Origin: Atherix ibis
Lineage: Eukaryota > Arthropoda > Insecta > Diptera > Athericidae
NCBI GenBank assembly: GCA_958298945.1
Contig: OY282606.1
Span: 78,479,622-78,543,621, forward strand
Length of the DNA stretch: 64,000 nucleotides
Direction of reading: 5' to 3'
Shown here: piece by piece, positions 1-12,464 of the stretch
How the letters are laid out: each line of letters opens with the position of its first letter
Numbering within the stretch: the stretch's first letter is position 1
Translations under genes and position numbers: made by a program
The notes under the pieces: generated by a model
The model's input: only the letters and a program-made list of their open reading frames with translations
Databases searched by the model: none
Told to the model about the DNA's origin: nothing

Positions 1-2590
1 TAGTGGGCTAAAAATAGTATTGCGGTATTCAGTCTATTTTTCTATAACTAGCTAAAGATTTTAAATGTTATTTGGTTAGCAGGCACTGAACCTTATTCGG
101 ATACTCGTTACCCAAAATACCCACGTGACCTGTACCCCAACCAACGCAATTCGAAATTCCTGTTTAGCTTTTAATAATTCTATATGAAAAATTCGAACAA
201 CAAAAATTTATTCGGGCAATGGTCCAATTTATACTTAATAGAACGGTATGAGATGTTCCAAAGTGAAATGAAGATAAACCGTACCCCACAAAACCAACCA
301 ATTGAAATTTTAAATAAAAATAATAATCCCCAAAAAAAATTAATAGTACATTTTCCTGTTATTTAATAAAGAACACTTTGAAGTGTCCATCATAAAAATT
401 ATGAATATTTCGTACACATGGGAGTTCTTTAATATATACCCACCCCCCACCCCTCCCTTGGGCATATCAAAATCCTAACGCAGAACGCAATATAATATAA
501 AAAGACTAGAAAATATTATATTGCGGCCCATCATCCATCTATCAGAATTTGTGGCATTTTTTTATGTTGTTTTTGAATTAAAAATGTCACAACATGTAAT
601 CATTTTTAAGGGGAAAATTATTTCCCAGCGATTTAAAGAATGTGCACATCGAACTTGTTGTGGTCAAGCAGGCAGGGAGGACTGAATGTCAGCAAGACTG
701 AAATAATTTTGCTGTTGACGTTTCCATCATCAACATTATTATTATTGGGCGGCTGTAAGGTTGTTGTTGTTTTGTCTACTATTACCACTTTGACTGTTAA
801 CATTGGAATTTTCATTATAGCCAGTTTAGATTTAGTTTAGTACTGACCACCTTGTTATTGTTGACTAGCCTACGAAATATTTCACAATCAAAGAGCAAAC
901 AAAATATGAAACGGAACTGCCATCGATCGAATGGGACATGGCTTCTGGGATGTTTCAGCAAAACCATTGAACCATTTGCAAGTTTTATTATGTATGATGA
1001 ATGGAGTGACCAGATCGTAGACTGTGCCCGGACAGTTTCAGACTTAACTGGCTCTGACTCGACGCGACCAAACCGATGTATTAGTCAGTGGCTCACGCGA
1101 TTGTACAGGCAGTCAACAAATTCCATAGTGATCAGCGACTTAAGTTAATTATAGTAAGCGAACCAAGTCATCGATAGTCTAGTGTATGCTCGCCGCCAAT
1201 GGACATTTGCATGACGGGACAGTGCCCACAAGCAGGCACTTGTGCCTAATCAAGTGGACTCAAGTCGAATCGGAATAAATTGACTTGGACTGAATCCAAC
1301 GAAGTGGTTCATGCCAACTTTACCAAAAGTCACCGCGAAGTCATTTTATTTTTGTGGAATTCAACGTCCATTCATTCAGTCATTCAGGCATTCATTCATT
1401 CAACGATTTCGACTCACGCATCACCTGACCGGCTCATATACATGTGCAGCGCATACGAATTACCTGACGTCTTCGCTTTTGCTATGAGTCAGGAGTGATT
1501 TTCGGTAAAAGCCATTAAGCCACACGGCATTTGCGTTGTACTCAAAATCTTATACCCAGTTCCGTTTAAATTAGATTCCCCTCCATATGGGGCACGCGTA
1601 TGCGCATGTCTAAATATTTTCGGGGTCGATTCATTATTATTTCTCGTGTGTTGCTATTTTAACTGTTTTCGTAGCTGGAGTTGGGGCTGTTATCGTAGCC
1701 TATTCTGTCTGTCGCTGTAGTTGTGGTCCGATATTGTCACCGTTGATGTTGGCTTTTCTGACGCATTAAGCGGATTTGTCAAAGTATTGCGAATACAATT
1801 TTCAGTTGACCATTTTTTTTAGAGTCGCGTTTTCCCAAAACATTTTTTGTAATATTAAAAAAAATTTTTGAAAATTTTACAAAAATATAATAAAAAAATA
1901 TATCGTCAAAAAGAGATAAGACGGTTTTTTATCATCCCTAAAATAAAATTAGGTTAAACTTCTTAACCTAATTTTAAATTTTACCAGGCTCTGCCATTTA
2001 TGAAAAGTTACCGGTAAGCCACAATTATTTGAGTGCCAATTAATGTCAATAAAAAAATTTGTGAATTTAAAATGTCTTCTGGCATCCTTTTTGATATCAA
2101 TAGAAATTTTTTCCGTATTTTTAAGATTTGAAAATTTCTTCAATTTTGTAAACTTTTCACAAAGCTAATTTGCAAAAATTTAGAGAAAAATGTTTGTCAA
2201 AATATTTTTTAATTTTAAATATTTGTTTAAGTGCTTGCCGATCACATCCATCCCACCACCCTATTCCTTATTTTCTTATTTTATTTAAAAATATTTCTTT
2301 TTAAAAATCCAATCTCAATTTTCTGTGAGAAAAAAAATTCCCTTGAAATGCATACTGTCATTTTTGTTGTTGAAGAAAACTTTCAACGAAAATTCAAGAT
2401 ATTTTTCGAAAGAAATGAGATTGTTCTAAAATATTTACTATAATTTAAATTTAAAAAAAGATAGTTTATTCAAAATTTTGATTATGGAATTTCTTAGATA
2501 ATTACTGAATTTAAAAAAAAAATATTTTAATAAATTTAAGTAATTCGGGAGCAGCGAAAGTTTTATGTGAATTAAACTTTTGCAAGTCTC
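1..2590. other. AT-rich noncoding stretch
   Basis: No gene is recognised. Open frames are short and none resembles a known family. Composition is mostly AT, with a more balanced island at about 850-1500 that includes an ATTC-rich microsatellite at about 1366-1402. The island could be a single-copy regulatory or intronic piece, but nothing in it identifies a function. Confidence 0.6.
1944..1976. repeat. Short-spacer foldback (14-bp arms)
   Basis: Two perfectly complementary 14-bp arms (1944-1957 and 1963-1976) are separated by 5 nt. The arm contains the non-AT core AGGTTAA. It belongs to the class of short inverted duplications seen repeatedly in this window. The arms are AT-rich, so chance is less excluded here than for the longer examples. 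Confidence 0.7.
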
Positions 2591-2599
2591 GGAAAAAAT

Positions 2600-2760
2600 G
2601 TTTCTTCCCTTATTACTTTTTAATTAAATCCTACCCTTTGAAGATGTATTTTGAAAAATAAAAAACAATATTATAATGTGCCCTAAGAAATGCGGTGTTC
2701 CGCAGGGTAGTATTCTTGGATCCGTACTATACAAAAACTATTGTCAGGTTTGACAAGTGC
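2600..2760 (+). pseudogene. Reverse transcriptase scrap (GVPQGS motif)
   Basis: The + strand at about 2691-2745 reads C-GVPQGSILGSVLYKNY, the conserved PQG block found in non-LTR reverse transcriptases just upstream of the catalytic YADD. No further RT sequence is readable on either side, so this is a relic of roughly 60-160 bp. The same segment with its AT-rich flank recurs about 440 bp downstream. Jockey- or R1-type origin cannot be separated on so little sequence. Confidence 0.6.
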
Positions 2761-3039
2761 TAAGAAAATTGGTTCCTTTTCTTTACACAAAACTACATTG
2801 AGGATTTTTTTTTATATTGTGCCGAAATAATGGGGATCTTTCTTATTAATATTTGAAAGAGTATAGAAGAAAAATGTTATAGTAAAGAATATAAAGAAAA
2901 AGTTTAATGATTAAAAATTCAAAACAATCACAAGAAAATTATTTTAAAATGAGAAAAAAATTATTTTCCAAACGTTTCTAAGCCACCTTCCTTACAATAC
3001 CCCTTAACAAATAGTCAAATAATCTCTGGACTATCTTAG

Positions 3040-3200
3040 AGTATCAAAAAAATGTATCTTCTTCTTATTTGTTTTTTATTGATTGCTACCTTTCAAGGAG
3101 GTCTTTTCAGAAAATATTATAATATGCCCTAAAACAGGTAGTGTTCCGCAAGGTAGTCTGCTTAGTCCCATACTATACAACAACTATAATTGGATCTTAT
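3040..3200 (+). pseudogene. Second copy of the RT scrap
   Basis: The reading is GSVPQGSLLSPILYNNY at about 3134-3187, preceded by the same kind of tract (ttataat-gccctaa) as the copy at 2.7 kb. Both copies share upstream similarity (cttctt-attt...ctacc-ttt). This suggests a direct duplication of about 440-bp period, or two insertions of one short repeat, rather than independent RT remnants. Confidence 0.6.
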
Positions 3201-5435
3201 GATTATTAAGGCAATTATATACTTCCGTGTATTTTTTTATTAAAGCAATACTTTTTTTATTATACTGAAACGATAGGGAAAAAAAATTTCATTGGAAAAA
3301 ATTATTTTTTATTTCAATTTTTAAAGCGTATTCTCATTCAGGAATAGTTTTAGTAATGGTACGATAATTGCGAGTCCGATTTAGGCCTGCTGAATTGCCT
3401 ACCTACGAGTCTCGTTAAACATAATACCACGTGCAACCTACAGCCAAAGGGATGGGGATACGCCCAGTCAGCGCCAAACGAACCTTTACTTGTTATGGAT
3501 TTCACCAACTCAGCTGACTAGGTCCAGATAGTTGCACTCAGCCATACTCATTTTCAATATTTACTCCCTCTTAGATTTGTTGCTTAAATTGCCACAGACT
3601 GTAGAACTGTCAAACCCTTTGAAAAGTTCATCCACCCAACTGCACAATAGCCCTCTTTCGCACCTTCAGCTATCAACAATTTTTTTCCATAACACGTCTT
3701 TCGCTTCTTCTTTTAGTGAATTCCATTCTGTTTCCTCCTAATAGAAGGTGGCCTCAACTTACCCACTCTAGCATTCTCTGCTTAAGCAAAACATACTTTC
3801 CGGTTCTATGCATGAAGAAAATAAGCAATTCATCAGTAAAATCCTTAGCAATGTGCGGTGTCAACGCAATTTAGATATTAACTACGGTGTGACCAATTAC
3901 TACACATAAGTGGCAAATGACTCCCAAGATAGCAATTTTTGTTCTTAAAGTACATGGTGGGTACTTCCACCCATCGAAGAGCTACTAAGGAATCTCGTCA
4001 AATCCAGGTACTGCTAGGGCAGCTCAGGGCCACATGTTCCCCAATACACCAAGTCACTTCTGGTATTGATCATTGTTTGATCGTTCTCCCAGAAGTAACC
4101 TCCTGATAAACATTTTACGGGATAGCTAACCTCAAATTTCTCAATAATGTTAAGGTCCGGTGAAAGAGCCTAAATTTTTAACACTTTGCTCCTTGAGCTG
4201 TGCCTTTACTTTTTTTTAGCATATGAGATGGGGCGTACTCCAGTTGAAATATTTATAATAGCGTTTTCTAATTTCTGTAGAATTTGGTCTACAATCAATA
4301 AATTTTTAGATTTTGTATGCATCCGTGAATATCATTTTTGTAAGAAAAACCACACACACAAACAAGAACGTTTTCTAAACTTCAGCCTTAAATTTATATA
4401 AAATGAAAGTTTTCCAAAATTTTAGACCCATTTTATTAAGCAAAATTAAAAATTTTTTTTTCAAATTATGACCTTCCCTTTGTTTGAGAAAATCATTTTC
4501 AAATCTTGCAGCACCTAATTTGGTAGAAAAGATAATTAAGCAAAATTTTGATATTCAATTTACACAGACAAAATAAAGTTTCCTCGAACGTTTTCTGGCT
4601 TTTCTGAGTGATCTTATATAGATAAACACAAACAATCTAAAATTGGGTACCGTTTAATCAAGAAATTTTAAAATTCCATAGGGGGGTTGGGGCAAGCCAT
4701 TTCCACCTTAGGCTCTCCCAACACGGTCGACGGTCAGTTTTATCCATATTTTTCTGCTCCTTTTTCTTTTATTTATTTTTTAGGTTTTCTTGGGACTTCA
4801 TCTTTTTTCTTTCTTTTTCAGCTTCGCGACTTTTAACCTGCCCTCCCATTCCATATTCCTATCTCTCTTTGCATTTTTTGTTGTTGCTGTTTTTCTTCTA
4901 AATTTTTTTTTATTCTCTCACTTCTTTTTTTTATTATTATTGTTGTATTTATTCTCTTTTCCCCTCCCATGGAGAACCAAACGCCCTCGGGTGTCTCCAT
5001 TAACCCCTTTACTTTTTTTGGGATGATATTTTTTTACTCATGGTGAGTTTGAGAGCACATCTCAGAACCAATTTCGAACACAACCCTCTCACAATCTTCC
5101 CTAAAGCTAGCTTCAAGCATGCCTAGTTGAAACTTGTGCTCTCTTAGTATGGTCGTTATTCACCATACTCCTGTGGAACATAACGTTCAAAAATTATTTA
5201 TTTTTAATACAAATTTTAATAATTTCCTCATCGATTTCTAACACCCAAAAATACCTATTCTTACCATAACACAACCTTTAATTTTTTCATAAAAAGAAAT
5301 TTGTCCTAATTCCTTGTTTTCATTTTATTTCAAATGAAATTTCCCTAAATGTTACCTTTCGTTTTGGCGCCCAATTTCTTAGGCTTTTTGATAGGTATTA
5401 TTTTAAGATCACGATAAATAAGCACATTGCGAAGT
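3201..5435. other. Noncoding stretch with polypyrimidine tract
   Basis: No recognisable gene. 3360-4130 has balanced composition but only short open frames. 4745-4965 is a T/C-rich strand (runs of TTTTTC and TTTATT), low complexity rather than coding. About 5037-5180 contains a weak imperfect inverted repeat around GAGAGCACA / TGTGCTCTC. Nothing else is supported. Confidence 0.6.
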
Positions 5436-5439
5436 ATTT

Positions 5440-5560
5440 TTAATTAGCGGTATTGGATTTGATATGAATTGTAAGGCTTAATAGAGTCTTGCAAAATCAA
5501 TATAGACTTACAGGCTAGTATTCTAGTCCGTTAGTCTATATTGGTTTTTAGTAGACACTT
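5440..5560 (-). pseudogene. Jockey-type LINE C-terminal scrap
   Basis: The minus strand reads LLKTNID-RTRI, matching the LLKPIWTYGLEL block seen in the longer Jockey fragments at 20 kb, 42 kb and 52 kb of this window. The remainder (SIKPYNSYQIQ) matches the SKILRTI-type stretch only weakly. It is a small relic interrupted by a local inverted duplication at 5498-5543. Confidence 0.55.
5498..5543. repeat. Foldback inside Jockey scrap (21-bp arms)
   Basis: Arms 5498-5518 and 5523-5543 are complementary at 18 of 21 positions with a 4-nt spacer. The right arm carries the Jockey-derived sequence. The left arm is therefore best read as its inverted duplicate, which gives a direction to the event. 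Confidence 0.75.
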
Positions 5561-5639
5561 TTTGGTGAAATACCACCTTGATCAAGATTGGATCTTAAAT
5601 TTAGATGAATAAATTTTTATTTTTTATTCAGAAAATTAA

Positions 5640-6269
5640 AAATACAAGTTTGTTCATCTAAATCTATAATGTCCCCTTCAAAGTAATCCCCATCGACTTT
5701 AACACACTTATGCCAGCGGATTGGATCAAGCCTCAAAACATATTTTATATTCGGTTTTCAGTATGTCCATCAGTGCTTCCTGCGATTTTTCCATTACTTC
5801 CTCTCGGCTGTTGAAACGCGTTCCCCGTAATGGTTTTTTAACTTGATTGAACAGAAAGAAGTCACAGGGAGCCAAATCAAGTAAATTCGGTGGTTGTTGG
5901 ATGGTATTTGTTGCATTTTTCGTCAAAAAATTGCTAATAATGATGGCACTGTGCGACGGTGCGTTATCATGGTGCAAAATCCACGAGTTTTCTACCCACA
6001 ATTCTGGTCTCTTTCGGCGAATTGATTCACGCAAACGTCTCATAATGCCCAAATAATACTCTTTGTTTACCGTCCGGCCTTCTGGCAAAAATTCATGATG
6101 CACTACAACGTTGTAATCCATGAAAACCATGAGCATTGCCTTCTTTTTTGACTGAAAACGACGTGGTTTTTTTGGTCTCGGCTCATTTGGTGAACGCCAT
6201 TCACGTACCATTAAATCCGTTTTTTACGCAAAATTTAATACAAGTTCGTTGTTGCAAATTTAAATCCAT
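5640..6269 (-). pseudogene. Internally deleted DD34D mariner transposase
   Basis: Minus-strand relic of a mariner transposase, the DDD-type cut-and-paste enzyme that moves TA-flanked elements. The N-terminus starts at 6269 (MDLNLQQRTCIKFCVKNG, first part of the helix-turn-helix region). After about 18 residues the sequence jumps, with a frame change, into the catalytic half (open frame 6211-5726): RPKK linker, HHEFLPEGRTVN, then HHDNAPSH with the second aspartate and DLAPCDFFLF with the third. The C-terminus continues in another frame as far as VDGDYFEGD at about 5665. The region holding the first aspartate (normally TGDE) is deleted, so it cannot be active. Clear terminal repeats were not found. 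It resembles the mariner lineage at 25, 38 and 45 kb. Confidence 0.88.
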
Positions 6270-6379
6270 TTCTAAAATTGTAAAAAATCGCCAACACACA
6301 CAGAGATAGATGTACTCTTCGCTACGTAACTTTTGCTATGACGCTAAGGTTTAGAGGGACTATCAACAACAGATGTACC

Positions 6380-6590
6380 AACTCAACAAAAAAAAACAGA
6401 ACTCAAATCGGAACGATGGGAGCGCCACAATCCCATCGTTCCGGGAACTTTTTCCCATGGTAGTAACAAACCATGATCGACGCCAGAAATTCCTTCGAGT
6501 TGAGTGAACCCGCACATCCGAGCTAGTGCATAGGAATTTACAAGATTCCTTACTGTAGCTCTTTGAGTGAGAGCACCAACCAAGTAATCT
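6380..6590 (-). pseudogene. Possible LINE endonuclease-domain relic, copy A
   Basis: The minus-strand frame contains LVNSYALARMCGFTQL and VDHGLLLP. This loosely resembles the segment of non-LTR endonuclease domains around LxxxFxLTQLV...DH. A related segment lies about 0.6 kb downstream, so the two are copies of one repeat. Assignment to a LINE is an inference from a short match; a SINE or unknown repeat is possible. Confidence 0.3.
6409..6443. repeat. Foldback, 13-bp perfect arms
   Basis: CGGAACGATGGGA at 6409-6421 and its exact complement at 6431-6443 enclose a 9-nt spacer. It lies just outside the 5.6-6.3 kb mariner. Confidence 0.8.
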
Positions 6591-7009
6591 TTAATTTAAA
6601 GTGGTAACACTTGGATGAGGTGCCCACTGTGCCTGATCAAAAACATGAGGTGTCTTTGGCTGAAATGAAAATAGAGGATTAGGTAGGCATTGCTGCCAAT
6701 AGTTAGGGTAGCTAGCTTCTAACTGGTTACTGATTGTTAGCTATAGCTGGTACTGGGTTTGACTTGAAAACAAGAGGAGCGGTCTACAACAAGAGGTGTG
6801 AGGTGAGAACGAGGGGAACGGTCTAGTAGTTAAAACCATTTACCATTTGGGAATTGACGAATAAATTGTTTGATTGCTTCATGGAAAGTAGGTTTTTAAT
6901 AAAGCGGAAAATGGTAGAGTAGGCATCCTCAGACCACTGATGCAAGATGAAACCGTTCCATGATATTTCGCCAGATCAGAGTAAACTGAAATAATCTAAG
7001 CATCTACAT

Positions 7010-7200
7010 CTAGTCACCTGAACTGGCGAAATCCATAGCCTTTCCAGGGCTGTATTATGTGTAATGACAAGGCCATCCTTTTGGGGTGCAAGATCAAGCC
7101 ATGGTCGATAACAGAAATTAAGCGAACCCGCAGATCTGAGCTGGCTTAGTGGTACCTGCAATTTACAAGGTGTGTTATCGTAGATCTTGGAGTACCAAAG
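7010..7200 (-). pseudogene. Possible LINE endonuclease-domain relic, copy B
   Basis: Nucleotide similarity to copy A: both contain CCATGRTCGA...CAGAAATT followed by GTGAACCCGCA / GCGAACCCGCA and ATTTACAAG. On the minus strand it reads LVNCRYH...VRLISVIDHGLILHP. The two copies share order and spacing, which supports one repeat family; its identity remains uncertain. Confidence 0.3.
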
Positions 7201-8870
7201 TACTGTGAAACAAAAACGGTGTGTTATGAAGGTAGGTGGTTAGTCATAACGTGATCGATCATGGTGAAGCGCCTGTAGTTGGTTGGGGCTATTACCCATA
7301 TCGCAGATGATTGTCCACGCTTAGATAGGCCTTGATACTAACAATAAAAATGACCAGCTTGTAAGCGTACAGCCGATGGGTTGAGTTGTATTTGTGGGAA
7401 GAAACCACAAAAGCTGGACCAAAGAAGAGTATGCTAGAGTCAGCTGAGTTTGACTTGAGTATTTGAAGGAAAGCATTAGAAAATGTTAAAGAGAGAACTG
7501 GTAGAACTAGCTGGAAGCATGTTGCCATGAACTTAGAAGTAACTTGAAGGTTTAAAATCAAAAAGTGAATATAGATATTTTAAACCTGGGTGAAAATATG
7601 AAAGTAAAACCATTGGGATTTCGTTGGCTAAGTGAACGAATCCCTGAACTATTCAAGTTAGAATACAGCTTAGAAAATATAGTTGCCTAATGGTCTTTAG
7701 TGTCTTAGTGCTTAGAATTTACATTTCAATACAAATGCTATTTGGAATTATAAGAAAAAAACATAAACTATATAAATTACTGTCTACCGCAATTTTCAAC
7801 AGTTTTTTTTAGCAATCGAAGCAGTTCTCGACATCGTCTATTAAGTTCTAGTCTTTTAAGTTTTGTATCTGAACTTCTAAGTATAGTTCTAGGTATCAAA
7901 CTTAAGTATATTTTATAATATTTATTTGCCATTAAAATATATGAGAATTTATGATTTATAATCGAGAATTGAGGTTAAAAAAAGTAAGAAATTTCTTCTA
8001 AGCTTAAAAATCAAAAGCAATCGACTAAATTCAAGTTCATTAATAGCTTCTATACAAAAAACACATTCCAATAATTAACTACTCATTCCAAGATTATATT
8101 ATCTCTGTTCCGAATTGCCTAAAAAACTAAACAAAAATCTATTCTTAGGTCTCGTTATTCTAAGAAATTTATACAAAATTGACAATTGTTTGGCGCGTGC
8201 ATAAATTTTTCCATTTGTCCGATAAGATTTCAGATTAAAAATTTTCATTTGTCATTTAAAATTGTTTACGTCTAAACAACAGCCGGACAAGTGAGAGAAA
8301 TTGATTAGATTTCATGAAAAAATTCTAATAAATATGCTTTTATTTTTTATAATATTTTTTTAATAGATAATGATTCGAGTATTTTTTTTCTATAAAATTG
8401 ATTATATCAGCGGAGATATGAGAGTCAGGCCACCATACAGATAACAGTTGAAAAAATACATAGGAAAAGTTTAGAATTATACAGAGGAAAGTAAGATGAT
8501 AAATAAATCACTATATAGGTGGTAGGAAAATGAAAATAAAACAAAAGAATTTGGAAGGAAATTATACAATAATTAGACCGTAAATCAGATTAGGGAATAT
8601 GGTAAGTACAAATTTTGATAGGTTATCTGGAAAAAGAGAAAATTCCATCTTCTGATCGATATTTCTTCTAAAATTGGCTAAATATTCACAAATGTAATGT
8701 GGCTGGGTTTATTGACACTGGAAATATGCAGTTATCTTGAGTTCTAATCCAGCAAGTAATATAGTCGAAGGTGGCTTTCGCTAAATGTCCTGAGTTATCG
8801 TAGCGCTTAAAATTAACATTTCATAAGAAAGTTACTTGAAATAACTTTTAAAAAAAACGGAATATTTTAA
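7201..8870. other. AT-rich noncoding stretch
   Basis: Short open frames only, no conserved motif on either strand, no tandem repeat noticed. From about 7750 onward the sequence is strongly AT-rich. Confidence 0.6.
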
Positions 8871-8875
8871 TATTA

Positions 8876-10119
8876 CCAGGTGTATAAGCTTAAATCCGCA
8901 GTTTGGTCATAGATGTCATGAGTGAGCGTATTAAGCTACCATGGGCACGCCATACTTTTTTTTATGACTTTGACATCTGTCAACATTAATCAGTGCACAT
9001 TGTCAGCAATTTCGGACAACAACATACATTTTTTCTTTGGTAATCATGTGTAGTTTTGTGCCAGAAAAAGAGCATATGCGGGAAGCTCTGCTTTTCTGCT
9101 TCAATTTGAAGAAATCGGCTGCCGACTCGCATCGAATGCTTATGGTGACAGTGCTTTATCGGAAACAACGTGCCAAGATTGGTTTCGTTGGTTCAAAGAC
9201 GGCAATTTTGACTTGTGGGACAAGAAGCGTGAAAATCGGCATAGGAAGGTTGAGCACCAACAATTGGAGGCTCTGTTGGACGAAAACGATACCCAATCGC
9301 AAAAAATGCTCGCGGAGCAATTAGGTGTTACTTAACCAGCCATTTCCATGCATCTGCGGGCCATGGGGAAGATTGAAAAAATCGGAAAATGGGTGCCGCA
9401 TGAATTGAACAAGATGCGAAATCTAGCTCGCCAGACAAAAACGAAAGTCGTTCCTGCATCGGATTGTGACAGGCGATGAAAAGTGGATATATTTCGAGAA
9501 TTCTAAACGCAAGAAATCGTAGGTTGATCCCTGCCAACCATCAACATCTTCCCAAGACAAAATCGTTTCGGACGGCAGACGATGCTGTGCGTTTGGTGGG
9601 ATCAGCAGGATATCGTCTACTATGAGATGTTGAAACCTGGTGAAACTGTCAATGCCCACCCCTACCACCAACAACTAATCAAATTACACCATAGTCTGCG
9701 TGAAAAAAGGATGGATTATCAACAAAGACATTACAAGCTGATTTTCCTCCACGACAACGCACCATCGCACACGTCAGAAATGGTCCAAAAATATTTGGAA
9801 ACACTCAACTGGGAGATGCTACCCCACTCCGCTTATTCACCAGACCTGGCCCCTTCCGACTACCACCTGTTTTCATCGATGGCCACGCGCTCGCTGAGCA
9901 GCACTTCGATTATTACGAAGACGGCGGAAAATGGCTTAATGAGTGGTTTGCCTCGAGAGAGAAGGAATTTTTTTGGCGTGGTATCCACAAATTGCCCAAG
10001 AGATGGGAAAAATGTATAGGTAGCAAGGGTAAGTACTTCCAATAAATTGGCTTTTGCTTTCTATGAAAAAAAAAGTGTTTTTTGTCTAAAAAACAGCGGG
10101 GTTAAGCTTATACACCTGG
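8876..10119 (+). mobile_element. Mos1-like mariner, nearly full length
   Basis: The left end CCAGGTGTATAAGCTTAA (from 8876) and the right end TTAAGCTTATACACCTGG (to 10119) are matching terminal inverted repeats. They share the CCAGGTGTA start with Mos1-type (mauritiana subfamily) mariners. At 1244 bp it is close to the usual ~1.29 kb. The left flank ends in the TA target dinucleotide (8874-8875); the right flank is AA, so one copy of the target duplication has mutated. A related, more deleted copy lies at 47.8-48.9 kb. Confidence 0.93.
9046..10045 (+). pseudogene. Mos1-like mariner transposase, frameshifted
   Basis: The start at 9046 gives MCSFVPEKEHM, aligned with the N-terminus of Mos1-type transposases. 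The stop at 10043 follows KYFQ. The helix-turn-helix region, WVPHELN linker and catalytic core are all present but spread over several frames. The first aspartate lies in VTGDEKW (about 9470), the second in HDNAPSH and the third in APSDYHLF, with 34 residues between the last two (DD34D). The frame 9582-10019 holds the catalytic half. Frameshifts in the N-terminal third, a stop at about 9520 and another shift after SDYHLFSSM make it inactive despite intact aspartates. Confidence 0.9.
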
Positions 10120-10374
10120 AAAATATTCAATTTTTCTTGTTGAAAGTTTTCTAGAAACAAATCTAGAAAAATCAGCTAAAAGTAAGAGTCTCCCTATTTC
10201 TAGAAACATTAACTAAAGGTAAAAGAAAACAATCCAATTTAAGCTTCGGAAAGTAAATGTTTAACAAAAAAGTCTTTAAATCAAAAAAATTTAAAACATA
10301 TGCATAATTTTTAAAAATTTCAAATATTTTCTTAATATTTATTAAATTTAATTCATTTTAAAATGGCAGCCACG

Positions 10375-10855
10375 AAATTTCTTACAGGATTCGATGCTTT
10401 GAAGGTAATTTTTTAATGGTTTTTTGCACATTTCAGGCTGTAATTCTGCCATTACTTGACCGATGTTGGTTTTTTAATAATCTGAAGTTTGTGGATTTTC
10501 TAAGTAAACACATATTTTTACATAGCTTTATAAAGAAAAATTCAAATGGTATCCAATCGCACGATCTTGAAGGCCAAATGACATCGTCAAATCTCGAGTT
10601 ACGCGTCCTGGGAAATTCTCAAGCAATAAAGCCCAAATTTATCGTATCGTATTTTTATGGTAACGGTTTGTTCTTTATCATTTTCCAGGCTCTCAGACAG
10701 AACTTCACACCTCATAATGACTTTTCGCGAATACAATAGCTTTTTCACAAAAACTTGTGAGTTTTCAGAGCCCCATTTACGAAAGTTGCGCTTATTGATG
10801 CTGAAAAAAATTTTATTTGTTATTCTTATAGGGCTATACTTTCTAAATCACTAAA
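10375..10855 (-). pseudogene. DD41D-type mariner remnant
   Basis: The minus strand retains the region after the first aspartate. The + strand text ACTTTTCGCGAATACAATAG...CTTGTGAGTTTTCAGAG is the complement of the NKQNCRIWGSENPQ-type segment, seen better at 34.9 kb. It is preceded by the part corresponding to WPPRSCDL (about 10555-10600). The copy is heavily decayed and no open frame is kept. It is one of about a dozen fragments of this family here. Assignment to the DD41D (rosa-like) branch rests on the better preserved copies at 15.7 and 18.2 kb. Confidence 0.65.
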
Positions 10856-12460
10856 TAGATAACCCTGTAGTATTCAATATATAAAATTCAAATTATTCAA
10901 ATCAATTCTAATAAAAACATGCCGGCTTTTCTCGAAACACTTTTTTATCTCGAAAAAAACCTCCCCTTGGCCTAATTCAATTTTAAAAAAAAAAACATCT
11001 TCAATCACACAATAATTGTCCAAAAACATTCCCTTGGCCTAATTTATCTCATTTCCTTACATATTCCAAATCTAATTGAATTCACTAATTTAGATGAACG
11101 ACAATTTTTCTTATTTTTCATTTACTGATAACACAAAAAATTTTACGCAAAAATTTGATAAGAGAAAATTTTACAGAATTTCACTATCTATTATTTATTT
11201 TACGTTTCATTATGAAATTGGTAAATAAATGACGTTAATTAGTAAAAAAAAAAACTTGGATAAAAAAAACCAAATTAACAACGTTATGTGTTGCGAAAAT
11301 TGTTAGTTCATTTTTTACGAAGTATTTGCGTACTTGACGGTGGGTTATCATTGCTACTGAATCATTTTTCATGAAAATTTAATCAAATCGAATTGGATTC
11401 ATGGCGATTCGGAAGAATTGTGTTTTTTGCTCCAAAACAACACCTCTTCTCACTAAATAGAATGATTGATAATCCATTATTGGAGCAGGAAAGGGCTCGG
11501 CGGGGAGGGTGATTAATACTCTACTGTATATCATCATTACACAATATTTGTTTTTGTGGATTGTACACAATTTTATGCTGACTAATTCTTAAACACTTGA
11601 TCTGAGAAAGCAAATTTTGATATAAAAAAGTTCTTATTTATTGTTAAAAAAATCAATTTTCTTCAGATTTTTTTATGATAATACAAGTTCATATAAAGTG
11701 ATAATTTTTGTCTAATTAGTATGCAAAAACTTGTCAATCATAAGTTAAATTTGGAAAAAAACCAAATTAAAAAAGATGACCTACTTTTGATATTTTTTTA
11801 TATAAACTGAAAACAAATAACATAAATAGTATTGTCAGCTGCTGATTGTTTTTATTAATTTATAGCAAAAGAAATCGTAGAAAAATGTCATCGGAATTAT
11901 ATAAGGGATCGATCGCATGATCAAAAAGTAGACGTATTTGCGGATTGATTAGCAGTTTAAGTTGACGGTGGAAAAATGCACCAAAAAAATTTCACCGAGA
12001 CGCATTTCATATGAAATTGCACAAAAAAATAAGGTATTTACGTCAGCAAATTAATTAACAGGTTATAAAGGTTGCGGAAGAGACGAAATTTTCAATGTTA
12101 CTAAGAAGTACAAAATAAGGTAAAATGGAAGAAATTTAGTTTATTTCCAAAAGAAATTTAAAATGCAGTTTTTTTTGTGTTGGGAAAAAGGATCTTACAG
12201 AATATCGGTAGTAGTTTTTAATATTTTTAGAATAATATCTTAACTTTGATGATGAATTTTATTTTTCACAAAATATTTAGGCCCTTAAAAGTATTTTTTT
12301 GGTGTAAGAACGATGACATATCAACAATTTTCTGTACAAAACTCTAATCCAGTAAAATTTAATAACACACCTACTTAAAATTTTCTGTTCATTACATTGC
12401 GTAAACTTTTCCACTAAGCATTAGAATATAATATTATTTCAATAGCTACCAAAACACATC
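10856..12460. other. AT-rich noncoding stretch
   Basis: No gene, repeat array or motif recognised on either strand. A and T homopolymer runs are frequent. Confidence 0.6.
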
Positions 12461-12464
12461 TTGC

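Noticed and set aside
4100..4175. Minus-strand SPDLNIIEKF resembling the DD34E block of Tc1 transposases
   Set aside because: Only about ten residues match; neither the upstream DNxxxH block nor the usual downstream tryptophan-rich stretch follows.
4745..4965. 78-codon hydrophobic frame rich in F and L
   Set aside because: Translation of a T/C-rich low-complexity tract.
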